DNA from: Propionivibrio sp. | GTDB taxonomy: Bacteria; Pseudomonadota; Gammaproteobacteria; Burkholderiales; Rhodocyclaceae | NCBI GenBank assembly: GCA_017990155.1 | Contig: JAGNOM010000171.1 | Location: 1 to 6,293, forward strand | DNA length: 6,293 nucleotides | Direction: 5' to 3' | Shown here: positions 1 through 6,293 of the stretch, piece after piece | Layout: each line of letters begins with the position of its first letter | Numbering within the stretch: position 1 is the first letter of the stretch | Translations under genes and position numbers: made by a program | Notes under the pieces: model-generated | Seen by the model: only the letters and a program-made list of their open reading frames with translations | Database searches by the model: none | Told to the model about the DNA's origin: nothing

Positions 1-437
1 ACCGTGCGGGGGATGCCGTCGATGCTGGCGACCACCGGTGTCGTCGCTTTACCTCCCGCCCCGTCCGAGTTCCACAGCTGCAGGATCAGCTTGCCGCCGC
101 CGCGGTTGATGATGTCCTCGGCCTTGTGGAAGTGGAAATGCGCCGGCGTCTCCTGCCCGTCGCCGACGACCATGATCTTTTCCGCATAGACCTTCTTGCT
201 GCTGCCGAGCTTGCCGTTGCGCACGGTGAATAGCGTCAGGCCGCGCTTGGCGAAGTCGCCGGAACCGAAATCAGTGATGTCCCAGCCGAGCTGGCAATCG
301 AAAATCTCCGCGCAGTCGGCGGCGCGCGCCTTCCAGTCGGCCTCGGACCAGGCGGCCCACGGCGGCAGCTTGAACTGGAATTCGTCGAAGAAGGCCTGCG
401 CCGATTGCAGAATCTGGTTGATTTCGCTGCGTTTCAT
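1..437 (-). CDS. D-lyxose isomerase (D-lyxose ketol-isomerase), cupin family, 3' end cut by window edge
   Basis: Predicted to interconvert D-lyxose and D-xylulose (and often D-mannose and D-fructose) in the cytoplasm using a divalent metal. The 145 visible residues begin MKRSEINQIL and contain the family's hallmark block LGWDITDFGSGDFAKRGL (residues 50-67). The cupin metal motif follows: H100-x-H102-x4-E107 within PAHFHFHKAED, fitting the first three metal ligands. The fourth ligand (a later His) would lie beyond the edge. Full-length members are about 225-230 residues, so roughly 80 residues are missing. The ATG at 437-435 is supported by a strong GGAGG (449-445) seven bases upstream. A LacI-family repressor gene lies immediately upstream on the same strand, with an operator-like dyad in the gap, suggesting sugar-induced expression. 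Family identity is confident; the true in vivo substrate is not known from sequence. Confidence 0.9.
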   Translation of the reverse strand, partial: MKRSEINQILQSAQAFFDEFQFKLPPWAAWSEADWKARAADCAEIFDCQLGWDITDFGSGDFAKRGLTLFTVRNGKLGSSKKVYAEKIMVVGDGQETPAHFHFHKAEDIINRGGGKLILQLWNSDGAGGKATTPVVASIDGIPRT

Positions 438-457
438 GGGATTTCCTCCGGGTGGGT

Positions 458-477
458 GTTAGCTAACGTAGGTTAGC
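458..477. promoter_or_regulatory. Probable LacI-type operator for the lyxose isomerase gene
   Basis: Three copies of a GTTAGC/GCTAAC hexamer are packed into 20 bases: GTTAGC at 458-463, GCTAAC at 462-467 and GTTAGC at 472-477. They form a 10-base perfect palindrome (GTTAGCTAAC, 458-467) and an overlapping 16-base dyad (462-477) with 14 of 16 positions symmetric. The block lies just downstream of the predicted transcription start and upstream of the ribosome binding site, a classic repressor position. Binding by the adjacent LacI-family protein is inferred. The 16-base dyad is not centred on the CG step usual in LacI-family operators, so the exact centre is uncertain. Confidence 0.65.
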
Positions 478-489
478 AAGCGAAATCGA

Positions 490-518
490 AGACTATTCCT
501 CGCGTTTTTGGCTGTCAA
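490..518 (-). promoter_or_regulatory. Predicted sigma70-type promoter of the lyxose isomerase gene
   Basis: On the minus strand a perfect -35 hexamer TTGACA (518-513) is followed after exactly 17 bases by TAGTCT (495-490), which keeps the TA and final T of the -10 consensus. The -35 overlaps the stop codon of the LacI gene (517-515). Transcription would begin near 483-480, placing the operator-like dyad (477-458) right at the start of the transcript. The isomerase can therefore be expressed independently of the upstream genes. Confidence 0.65.
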
Positions 519-1540
519 GCCAGCAAGCTGGGCAGGACGATCCGGCGCGGCGCGAGGTCGGGTTCGGCGACTGTGGCGAAGAGCAGTTCCGCCGCCTGCC
601 GCCCAATCTCGTGATGCGGCTGGATGACCGAGATCATGCCGCTGGAGAAAAAGGCCGGGTCGGCGCCAAAGCGGGCGATCGGCGGCGGTGGCGCGTCTTT
701 CGGCAGCAAGCCGGCGAGCAGTTCGCGCGTGCGGTACGAGAGGCCGGTCGTCGTGACGAACCAGGCGTCCGGGCGTTCGCCTTCGGGCAAGGACAACAAC
801 GCCCGCAAAGCGCGGGACAGGTCGTCGGCGTGCGGATCGATGCGGTCGAGGCGGATCTGCCAGCGCTCGTCGGCCGTCAATCCATGTCTAGCCAATGCGT
901 CGCGGTAGCCAGCGATGCGCTCGCCGCTGCTCGACGCGTCGAGATCAAAGGAAATGCAGCCGATCCGCCGCGCGCTGCCTTCGATCAGGCGCTCAACCGC
1001 CCGTTGCGCGCCGGCGCGGTCGTCCTGCACCACCGCGTGGCCGGCCCAGCCTGGCGGAATGCGGTCGGCGCAGACGACCGGAAGTTTCTCGTCGGCCAGC
1101 CGTTCAGCGAGCGGCGGGACGTCGGACGGCCGTGCGTAAAAGTCGACGCAGGGGACGATGATCAGCCCGTCGATGCCGCGATAGAGCAGCGATTCGATGT
1201 TGCGCATCTCGAGCGTGCGCTCCATCCGGCTTGAACACAGCATCATCGTCACGTCGTGCCGGGCGAAGACTTCGTCGATCCCGCGCAGCATTTCGGCCAT
1301 GAAGGCTTCATGCACGTCGGGGAAAACGACGCCGATGGCGCCGGTCTTCCGGGTATTGAGCGCCTGCGCGAAGTAGTTCGGGCGGAAGCCGAGTTCGCGT
1401 GCGCGCTCGAGGATGCGGCTGGCCGTTTCCGGGTTGATGCGCCGGCGCTCGGCTTCGCCCGCGAGGACGAAGGAAACCGTGGACCGCGAAATCTGCAGCT
1501 CCTCGGCGATGCTCTTCATGGTGGGCTTGGGATTTGCCAT
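515..1540 (-). CDS. LacI-family transcriptional repressor
   Basis: A 341-residue DNA-binding regulator of normal LacI-family length. Residues 8-28 form the helix-turn-helix (MKSIAEELQISRSTVSFVLAG), followed by a linker and the hinge helix around P54-N55 to L61, where L61 matches the minor-groove-intercalating leucine of the family. Residues 67 to the end are a periplasmic-binding-protein-like sugar-sensing domain (TGAIGVVFPDVHEAFMAEM at its start; the IGCISFD and ERIAGYRDAL segments are typical). The ATG at 1540-1538 lies 5 bases after the stop of the response-regulator gene and has no convincing Shine-Dalgarno, so translation may be coupled to the gene before it. An in-frame ATG at residue 8 is a possible alternative start but would leave no residues ahead of the first helix. 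It probably represses the downstream lyxose isomerase gene through the 458-477 dyad. The effector sugar is inferred only from that neighbour. Confidence 0.95.
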   Translation of the reverse strand: MANPKPTMKSIAEELQISRSTVSFVLAGEAERRRINPETASRILERARELGFRPNYFAQALNTRKTGAIGVVFPDVHEAFMAEMLRGIDEVFARHDVTMMLCSSRMERTLEMRNIESLLYRGIDGLIIVPCVDFYARPSDVPPLAERLADEKLPVVCADRIPPGWAGHAVVQDDRAGAQRAVERLIEGSARRIGCISFDLDASSSGERIAGYRDALARHGLTADERWQIRLDRIDPHADDLSRALRALLSLPEGERPDAWFVTTTGLSYRTRELLAGLLPKDAPPPPIARFGADPAFFSSGMISVIQPHHEIGRQAAELLFATVAEPDLAPRRIVLPSLLA

Positions 1541-1545
1541 ACCAG

Positions 1546-2927
<1,382 letters not shown>

Positions 2928-2931
<4 letters not shown>

Positions 2932-3530
2932 TTCGCGGCTCCGGCCGGCGCGTCGTTGGCGGCGGGAGGCTTGGGCAGCGAGCGTTCGATGTCGGCGAGG
3001 GCGTCGATTTTTCGCTGCAGTTCGTCGTTGCGACGCTGGCTGTCGCCCAGTTGTTGTTCAAGTTCGCTCATCTGTGCGGTCAATCGGGAGTTTTGTGATT
3101 CAAGTTTCTGTCGCTCGCTGTAGTGCGTGGCCATCAGTCGGGCCAGCGGATGCAGGCTGCTGGCATTCGGTTCGCTGGATTTCAGGAGGCCGGCGAGCAG
3201 GCTCTGCGCTCTTGCCAGATTGGGCGGTGTGCGTGCCTGCCCGAGCAGCATCGCCATGCGCAGCTGGACGCTCGGCGTCTGCGGCAACGCCGCCAGCGTC
3301 TGGCGCTGACGGGCGAGTTCCTTGGCGCTCATGCGCGGCAGCAGCTGGAGATAGCCGAGCAGCGGCAGCATCGCCGTTTCATCGACCTTGATCTCGACAC
3401 GTGGTGTCTCCGCCATGATCGGCTCTTCGGGCACCGGCTCGGGCGCCGTAGCGCACGCCGAAAGCAGGGCGACGACCGGCAGCCACATGCAGCAGCGGGG
3501 GAGTTTTGTTTTCGTTGCGCGCCTATTCAC
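2928..3530 (-). CDS. qseG: QseG-like outer-membrane lipoprotein of the GlrK/GlrR system
   Basis: A 200-residue lipoprotein read from GTG at 3530. A basic N-terminus (RR, K-T-K) precedes a hydrophobic stretch and the lipobox L23-S24-A25-C26. The residue after the Cys is Ala, not Asp, which predicts outer-membrane sorting. A Pro/Glu-rich linker follows, then a helical domain (about 50-135) and a long coiled coil (about 136-185) rich in Glu, Gln, Arg and Leu. In enterobacteria QseG sits between kinase and regulator and modulates the kinase from the periplasm; position, lipobox and coiled coil all agree here. An in-frame ATG at 3575 would add 15 residues and overlap the kinase gene by 53 bases. 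I prefer the GTG because GAGG lies about 4 bases before it, it overlaps the kinase stop as GTGAATAG, and it gives a normal signal peptide. The sequence is diverged, so the name rests partly on context. Confidence 0.85.
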
Positions 3531-4944
3531 ACGGCACCTCAATGCGGAAACAGGCACCGGGCGGGTGGTTGGCATGGCCCTGATGGCCCTTGCTCAGTTC
3601 GATGCTTCCGCCCATCGCCGTCAGCAGTTCGCGCACGATCGACAGTCCGACGCCGCTGCCCTGGCGAGGAATCGGCGAAGGACGCGCGCCTTGCACGAAG
3701 GGTTCGAAGATGCGTTCAGCGTCCTCGGGCGCGATCCCCGGTCCCTGGTCGATGCAGGCAATACGCAGGTGGTCGCCGATGACCTCCGCTTCAAGCCGGA
3801 TGGCGCCCCCTTCTGGACTGAAGTCGATGGCGTTGGAGAGCAGGTTGTCGAGCACGACGAGCAGCTTGTCGCCGTCGAGCGCGCGGGTGAGCGCCGGCGC
3901 CTTGGGCAGGACGACGAGCCGCCGCGCCTGGATCTGCAGCTCGCGGCCCTGGATCGCATCGGCGAGCAGCTTCTTCAGCGGCACCGGTCGGTAGCAGAGA
4001 CGGCGCGCTTCGAAGGACGCGGCGTTCAGGCGCAGCAGGCTTTCGATGTGCTGCTGCAGCGTCATCACGTTGTGCTGGAGGATATCGACGACCTCCTGCT
4101 GGGCGCCCTCAAGCGGCCCGGCGACCTTGTCCTGCAGCAGCGCGACGCCCTCACGCAACGCGGTCAGCGGCGTCTTCAGTTCGTGCGATACATGCCGCAG
4201 TGTGCGTTCGCGTTCGGACTCGAGTTCGCTCAGGCGCCGCCGCAGCCAGTCGAGCCGGCGCCCGACGCGCCGCAGGTCGGCGGGTCCGCGGACATTCACC
4301 GGTTCCTCGAAGCGGCTTTCGCCGAGGCGCTCAATGACGTTTTCGATGCTCGTGATCGGCCGCGACAACCACCAGCTCATCGCCAGCGCGACGACAAAGG
4401 CGCCGCCGACGGCAATCGCGACCATGGTGGTGAGGCGCAGACGGCTGGCGTCGAGCGTCGTCATCATCGCCTGATGCTGCGTATCGATCCATTGCCGGCC
4501 GCGCTGGTCGAGCGCCCGGTTGATTTCACCGAGACGGCCCAGGAACGGCAGCAGTTCGGCCTGCGACTTCAGGCGGTGTAATCCGGCCGCGAGTTGTTCG
4601 ACGTTTTCCCGCCAGTCGTGCGGGAGACTGCCAAGTGCTTCAGCCGGCATCGATTCGAGGCGTTGAACGGCCGTCAGCGCCAGCGCCGAATGCTCGTCAA
4701 AGCGCTTGAGCAGCACCGGCTCATTGAGTACGAGAAACTGACGGGTGCTGCGTTCGAGATCGACCGTCCGCTCGGCCAGTTCCTGAATCGCCGCGTTGAG
4801 TTCGAGCGCCTGCGCGTTGCTGCGCTGGCTTTGCGCGACGAAATGTTCAAGCGTCAGCCAGCTCTGTACGGCGGCCCAGCTCAACAGCAGGGCAATCAGC
4901 AGGAATCCGGCCAGCATGCTCTGGCGGAAGGAAATTCGAATCAT
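3523..4944 (-). CDS. glrK: Membrane sensor histidine kinase, GlrK/QseE type
   Basis: A 473-residue kinase that should phosphorylate the GlrR-type regulator. Membrane segment 1 spans about 10-30 and segment 2 about 173-194. Between them is a roughly 140-residue, mostly helical periplasmic sensor domain with no recognisable ligand-binding motif. A HAMP linker (about 195-247, starting SRPITSIENVIERL) leads to the H-box RHVSHELKTPLTALREG with phospho-acceptor H254. The ATPase domain has the N-box DNLLSNAIDFSP (N367, N371), G1 box DQGPGI (399-404), F-box RIFEPFVQG (411-419) and G2 box GSGVGLSI (429-436). All catalytic elements are intact. The start is set at ATG 4944. An upstream in-frame TTG at 4983 would add 13 polar residues, and neither start has a strong Shine-Dalgarno. 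It is the first gene of the kinase-lipoprotein-regulator operon; its own promoter was not found with confidence. Confidence 0.92.
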   Translation of the reverse strand: MIRISFRQSMLAGFLLIALLLSWAAVQSWLTLEHFVAQSQRSNAQALELNAAIQELAERTVDLERSTRQFLVLNEPVLLKRFDEHSALALTAVQRLESMPAEALGSLPHDWRENVEQLAAGLHRLKSQAELLPFLGRLGEINRALDQRGRQWIDTQHQAMMTTLDASRLRLTTMVAIAVGGAFVVALAMSWWLSRPITSIENVIERLGESRFEEPVNVRGPADLRRVGRRLDWLRRRLSELESERERTLRHVSHELKTPLTALREGVALLQDKVAGPLEGAQQEVVDILQHNVMTLQQHIESLLRLNAASFEARRLCYRPVPLKKLLADAIQGRELQIQARRLVVLPKAPALTRALDGDKLLVVLDNLLSNAIDFSPEGGAIRLEAEVIGDHLRIACIDQGPGIAPEDAERIFEPFVQGARPSPIPRQGSGVGLSIVRELLTAMGGSIELSKGHQGHANHPPGACFRIEVPCE

Positions 4945-5111
4945 CGTACGGGTCTGAGAGCAGCCGGTGAATTGTCGACGCAAGCATCGACGCGAGAGCG
5001 CAGTTTAGACCGGCCGCAGGCCGTCGTGGGGAAGAGAATGCATCGCGAAGAGCCCTCGTTTATCCATCGATCGTTCTGAAATACATATTTAAAACATAAG
5101 GTTATGATCAG

Positions 5112-5129
5112 CGTCGTTTATTGGCGACA
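5112..5129. promoter_or_regulatory. GlrR-motif-like dyad, site 1 (one mismatch)
   Basis: The sequence CGTC-N10-GACA matches the enterobacterial GlrR motif TGTC-N10-GACA at 7 of 8 fixed positions. An extended inner palindrome GTCG-N8-CGAC is perfect and is shared with site 2; the two sites agree at 13 of 18 positions. Site 1 begins 66 bases before site 2. It could serve as an upstream activator site for the bactofilin promoter or for control of the divergent glrK operon. Binding is inferred. Confidence 0.5.
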
Positions 5130-5158
5130 GCCTAAGCCACTGCGCTGCAAGGGGAATT

Positions 5159-5188
5159 GCGAATGCAGTTGATGAACTGTCGCTTTTT
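5159..5188 (+). terminator. Terminator-like hairpin with T-run (weak)
   Basis: GCGA (5159-5162) pairs with TCGC (5180-5183), and CAGTT (5166-5170) pairs with AACTG (5175-5179) around a GATG loop, leaving a 3-base bulge (ATG) on the left arm. Five T residues follow at 5184-5188. The shape fits an intrinsic terminator for a plus-strand transcript, but no gene lies upstream on that strand, and the right arm and T-run overlap GlrR-like site 2. It may end a short RNA begun near 5110, or be a chance by-product of the binding site. Confidence 0.25.
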
Positions 5189-5195
5189 CCCGACA
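5178..5195. promoter_or_regulatory. GlrR-motif-like dyad, site 2 (exact match)
   Basis: The sequence TGTCGCTTTTTCCCGACA is an exact TGTC-N10-GACA, the binding motif described for GlrR upstream of enterobacterial glmY, and carries the same extended GTCG-N8-CGAC palindrome as site 1. It ends about 74 bases before the -24 element of the sigma54 promoter candidate, a normal distance for an enhancer-binding protein. An exact 8-base match is expected about once per 65 kb of random sequence, so finding one beside glrR and near a -24/-12 element is notable. Confidence 0.6.
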
Positions 5196-5268
5196 TCTCT
5201 CGGTGAAAATCTAATAGATAATATGAAGAGTATCCCGTATCCATCTGTTTATTCGTGAAAATGGTCAG

Positions 5269-5284
5269 TGGCATGGATATCGCT
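5269..5284 (+). promoter_or_regulatory. Predicted sigma54 (-24/-12) promoter of the bactofilin gene
   Basis: The sequence TGGCATG-GATA-TCGCT has the invariant GG (5270-5271) and GC (5282-5283) with the obligatory 10-base spacing. It differs from the consensus TGGCACG-N4-TTGCW at two positions (T for C at position 6 and C for T before GC). The predicted start is near 5295, giving a leader of about 37 bases with AAGGA (5321-5325) before the bactofilin ATG. Two enhancer-like dyads lie upstream. This would place the bactofilin under a sigma54 activator, most simply the GlrR encoded next door. Confidence 0.6.
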
Positions 5285-5331
5285 AAGGCTCTGGCGTCAT
5301 CAACGCTGTAGCACTTTGGGAAGGAAATATC

Positions 5332-5973
5332 ATGTTCAACAAATCCGGCGTCTTTGGGCGCAACGAACCCGCGAATCCAGCGAATCGCCGCGATCTGGCG
5401 CCCGGCTCGTCGACGGCTACTTCAAATGTCTCGTCGGGTGTCGTCACTCCGTCGGCCATCGACCGTTCGTCAACCCGGGGCGTTCCCACGATCAAGGAGG
5501 CGGTTCCGCCCGTCAGCGCCGAGCCGGCGACGCCCACTGTCCAGCCCGTGAGCGAAACCGCCGCGGCCAGCAGCGACGTGATGGGCGCGCGCCTGATCGT
5601 CGGCCCCGACGTCAAGCTCAAGGGCGCTGAAATCCTCGACTGCGACACGCTGGTCGTCGAAGGCCGCGTCGAAGCGACGATGGACAGCCGCGTCATCCGC
5701 ATCGCTGAAAACGGCTCCTTCTCCGGCAAGGTCAGCATCGACATCGCCGAGATCCACGGCACCTTCGAGGGCGAATTGACGGCGCGCTCGCAGCTGATCA
5801 TTCACTCGACCGGCCGCGTCAGCGGCACCATCCGCTACGGCAAGCTGGTCGCCGACGAAGGCGGCGAACTCTGCGGCGATATCAATGTCATCTCGGCCGG
5901 TTCGGCGTCATCGGCAAAAGCCGTGAGCGCCAGCCGCGACGCCGGCGTCGTCCTCGGTGTAGTTTCGGCCTGA
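5332..5973 (+). CDS. Bactofilin (polymer-forming cytoskeletal protein)
   Basis: A 213-residue protein whose core (about 86-190) is a bactofilin domain. It starts at ARLIVGPDVKLKGAEI and continues as short beta-helical repeats with a spaced G/V/I pattern (VVEGRVEA, GSFSGKVSI, IHGTFEGELTA, GRVSGTIRYGKL, GGELCGDI). Bactofilins assemble without nucleotide into filaments near the inner membrane and scaffold cell-shape, peptidoglycan or appendage proteins. The first roughly 82 residues are rich in Ser, Thr, Pro, Ala and Val with no predicted fold, longer than the short tails of many bactofilins. The C-terminal 20 residues are again low in complexity. The ATG at 5332 has AAGGA at 5321-5325, six bases upstream. 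No M23 peptidase gene, a frequent bactofilin partner, is visible in the window. Expression is probably from the sigma54 promoter candidate at 5269-5284. Family assignment is confident; the cellular role is unknown. Confidence 0.95.
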   Translation: MFNKSGVFGRNEPANPANRRDLAPGSSTATSNVSSGVVTPSAIDRSSTRGVPTIKEAVPPVSAEPATPTVQPVSETAAASSDVMGARLIVGPDVKLKGAEILDCDTLVVEGRVEATMDSRVIRIAENGSFSGKVSIDIAEIHGTFEGELTARSQLIIHSTGRVSGTIRYGKLVADEGGELCGDINVISAGSASSAKAVSASRDAGVVLGVVSA

Positions 5974-6039
5974 GACGATCATTTCCACACTACTCTCGCT
6001 AACATGACCCTCTGAAAGTTCAGGCAAAGAAATCTTCAC

Positions 6040-6293
6040 ATGCACTATTCGACCCCTTCAAGTCTGATACTGGAAGCTCCGCGCTTACCTGAGCCACGCG
6101 GCGTGCATCCGATCGAGCGCGCGCCCGAGTCGCTGCCGCCGCTGCGTTCGCTTTGGGCGTCGCTGTCGTGCCGGCGCGGCTACGACATCCGCCCGGCGCG
6201 TACGCCGAAACAGCACGGTCTGACCAATTCGCTGGTGCGCCGCATGTACGCCTGGCGCGGTTACCGGACCGAAGCGCACCGTCAGCCGCTCGA
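6040..6293 (+). CDS. Partial gene of uncertain function, possibly a FeeM/GNAT-like acyltransferase N-terminus
   Basis: An open frame of 84 complete codons from ATG 6040 to the window edge; an in-frame TGA at 6013-6015 shows that this is the first possible ATG. Residues 1-35 are Pro/Leu/Ser/Arg-rich and featureless. From about residue 46 the segments RRGYDIRPARTPKQHGLTNS and LVRRMYAWRGYRTEAHR resemble the entry strand and first helix of proteobacterial FeeM-like N-acyl amino acid synthase or GNAT proteins, where a Lxx(R/K)xxYxxRG-like helix precedes the acyl-CoA domain. This identification is from memory of the family style and is weak; the catalytic part is outside the window. The Shine-Dalgarno is poor (AAAGAAA, 6027-6033). 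The gap to the bactofilin stop is 66 bases with no visible terminator, so co-transcription with the bactofilin is possible. Confidence 0.6.
   Translation, partial: MHYSTPSSLILEAPRLPEPRGVHPIERAPESLPPLRSLWASLSCRRGYDIRPARTPKQHGLTNSLVRRMYAWRGYRTEAHRQPL

Larger units (their letters stand above)
4945..5331. other. Intergenic regulatory region between the divergent glrK operon and bactofilin gene
   Basis: These 387 bases hold no convincing gene. The part near glrK is GC-rich and contains a small perfect hairpin (CGGCC-GCA-GGCCG, 5011-5023). The part from about 5075 to 5265 is clearly richer in A and T than the surrounding genes. It contains two GlrR-motif-like dyads, a terminator-like hairpin and, near its right end, a sigma54 promoter candidate, each listed separately. 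The AT-rich stretch at 5206-5260, between the second dyad and the promoter, would suit DNA bending; an imperfect IHF-like match (AATCTAATAGATA, 5208-5220) is only suggestive. For glrK, the AT-rich stretch 5080-5100 could supply a minus-strand promoter, but no -35/-10 pair is good enough to name. Confidence 0.7.

Noticed and set aside
510..531. Short inverted repeats GGCT-GTCA-AGCC (510-521) and CCAGC-AA-GCTGG (520-531) at the end of the LacI gene
   Set aside because: On the minus strand the first is followed by A residues, not a T-run, and the second lies inside the coding sequence with a 2-base loop, so neither is a credible terminator.
5011..5023. Perfect GC hairpin CGGCC-GCA-GGCCG upstream of glrK
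   Set aside because: No T-run follows on either strand and GC-rich DNA yields such stems often; no function can be supported.
5089..5274. A 61-codon minus-strand open frame in the intergenic region
   Set aside because: It has no Shine-Dalgarno, no recognisable domain, and it covers the probable enhancer sites and sigma54 promoter; the AT-rich sequence is better explained as regulatory.
5292..5307. A second GG-N10-GC (TGGCGTCATCAACGCT) downstream of the chosen sigma54 promoter
   Set aside because: Flanking -24 and -12 bases match the consensus much less well than 5269-5284, and it would leave a very short leader before the ribosome binding site.
6012..6023. Inverted repeat CTGAA-AG-TTCAG between the bactofilin and the last gene
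   Set aside because: The 2-base loop is too tight for an RNA hairpin and there is no T-run, so it is not called a terminator; it could be a protein-binding dyad, but nothing supports that.

Overview
The window is GC-rich, compactly coded bacterial DNA. The gene set and protein styles (a GlrK/QseG/GlrR signalling cassette beside a bactofilin gene) suggest a betaproteobacterium, perhaps Rhodocyclales. The phylum-level placement is fairly safe. The order is a guess from protein style, with no database search behind it.

Layout. From position 4944 leftward, five genes lie on the minus strand: a membrane histidine kinase (GlrK/QseE type, 4944-3523), an outer-membrane lipoprotein (QseG type, 3530-2928), a sigma54-dependent response regulator (GlrR/QseF type, 2931-1546), a LacI-family repressor (1540-515) and the 5' part of a D-lyxose isomerase gene (437 to the window edge). 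The first three overlap by 8 and 4 bases and form the classical kinase-lipoprotein-regulator operon. The LacI gene follows after 5 bases. The isomerase has its own promoter and a probable LacI operator in the 77-base gap before it.

A 387-base, partly AT-rich intergenic region (4945-5331) separates the kinase operon from a divergent bactofilin gene (5332-5973, plus strand). It holds two copies of a dyad resembling the GlrR binding motif known from enterobacteria (TGTC-N10-GACA): one exact, one 7 of 8. It also holds a good -24/-12 (sigma54) promoter candidate just ahead of the bactofilin start. These parts suggest a local circuit in which the envelope-sensing GlrK/QseG/GlrR system switches on a sigma54-dependent bactofilin, a cytoskeletal scaffold protein. 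This is the most interesting signal in the window and is an inference from sequence motifs.

After the bactofilin, a further plus-strand gene starts at 6040 and runs off the right edge. It is perhaps the start of an acyltransferase (FeeM/GNAT-like) protein, but only weakly identified. I see no RNA genes, CRISPR arrays, insertion sequences or phage genes.
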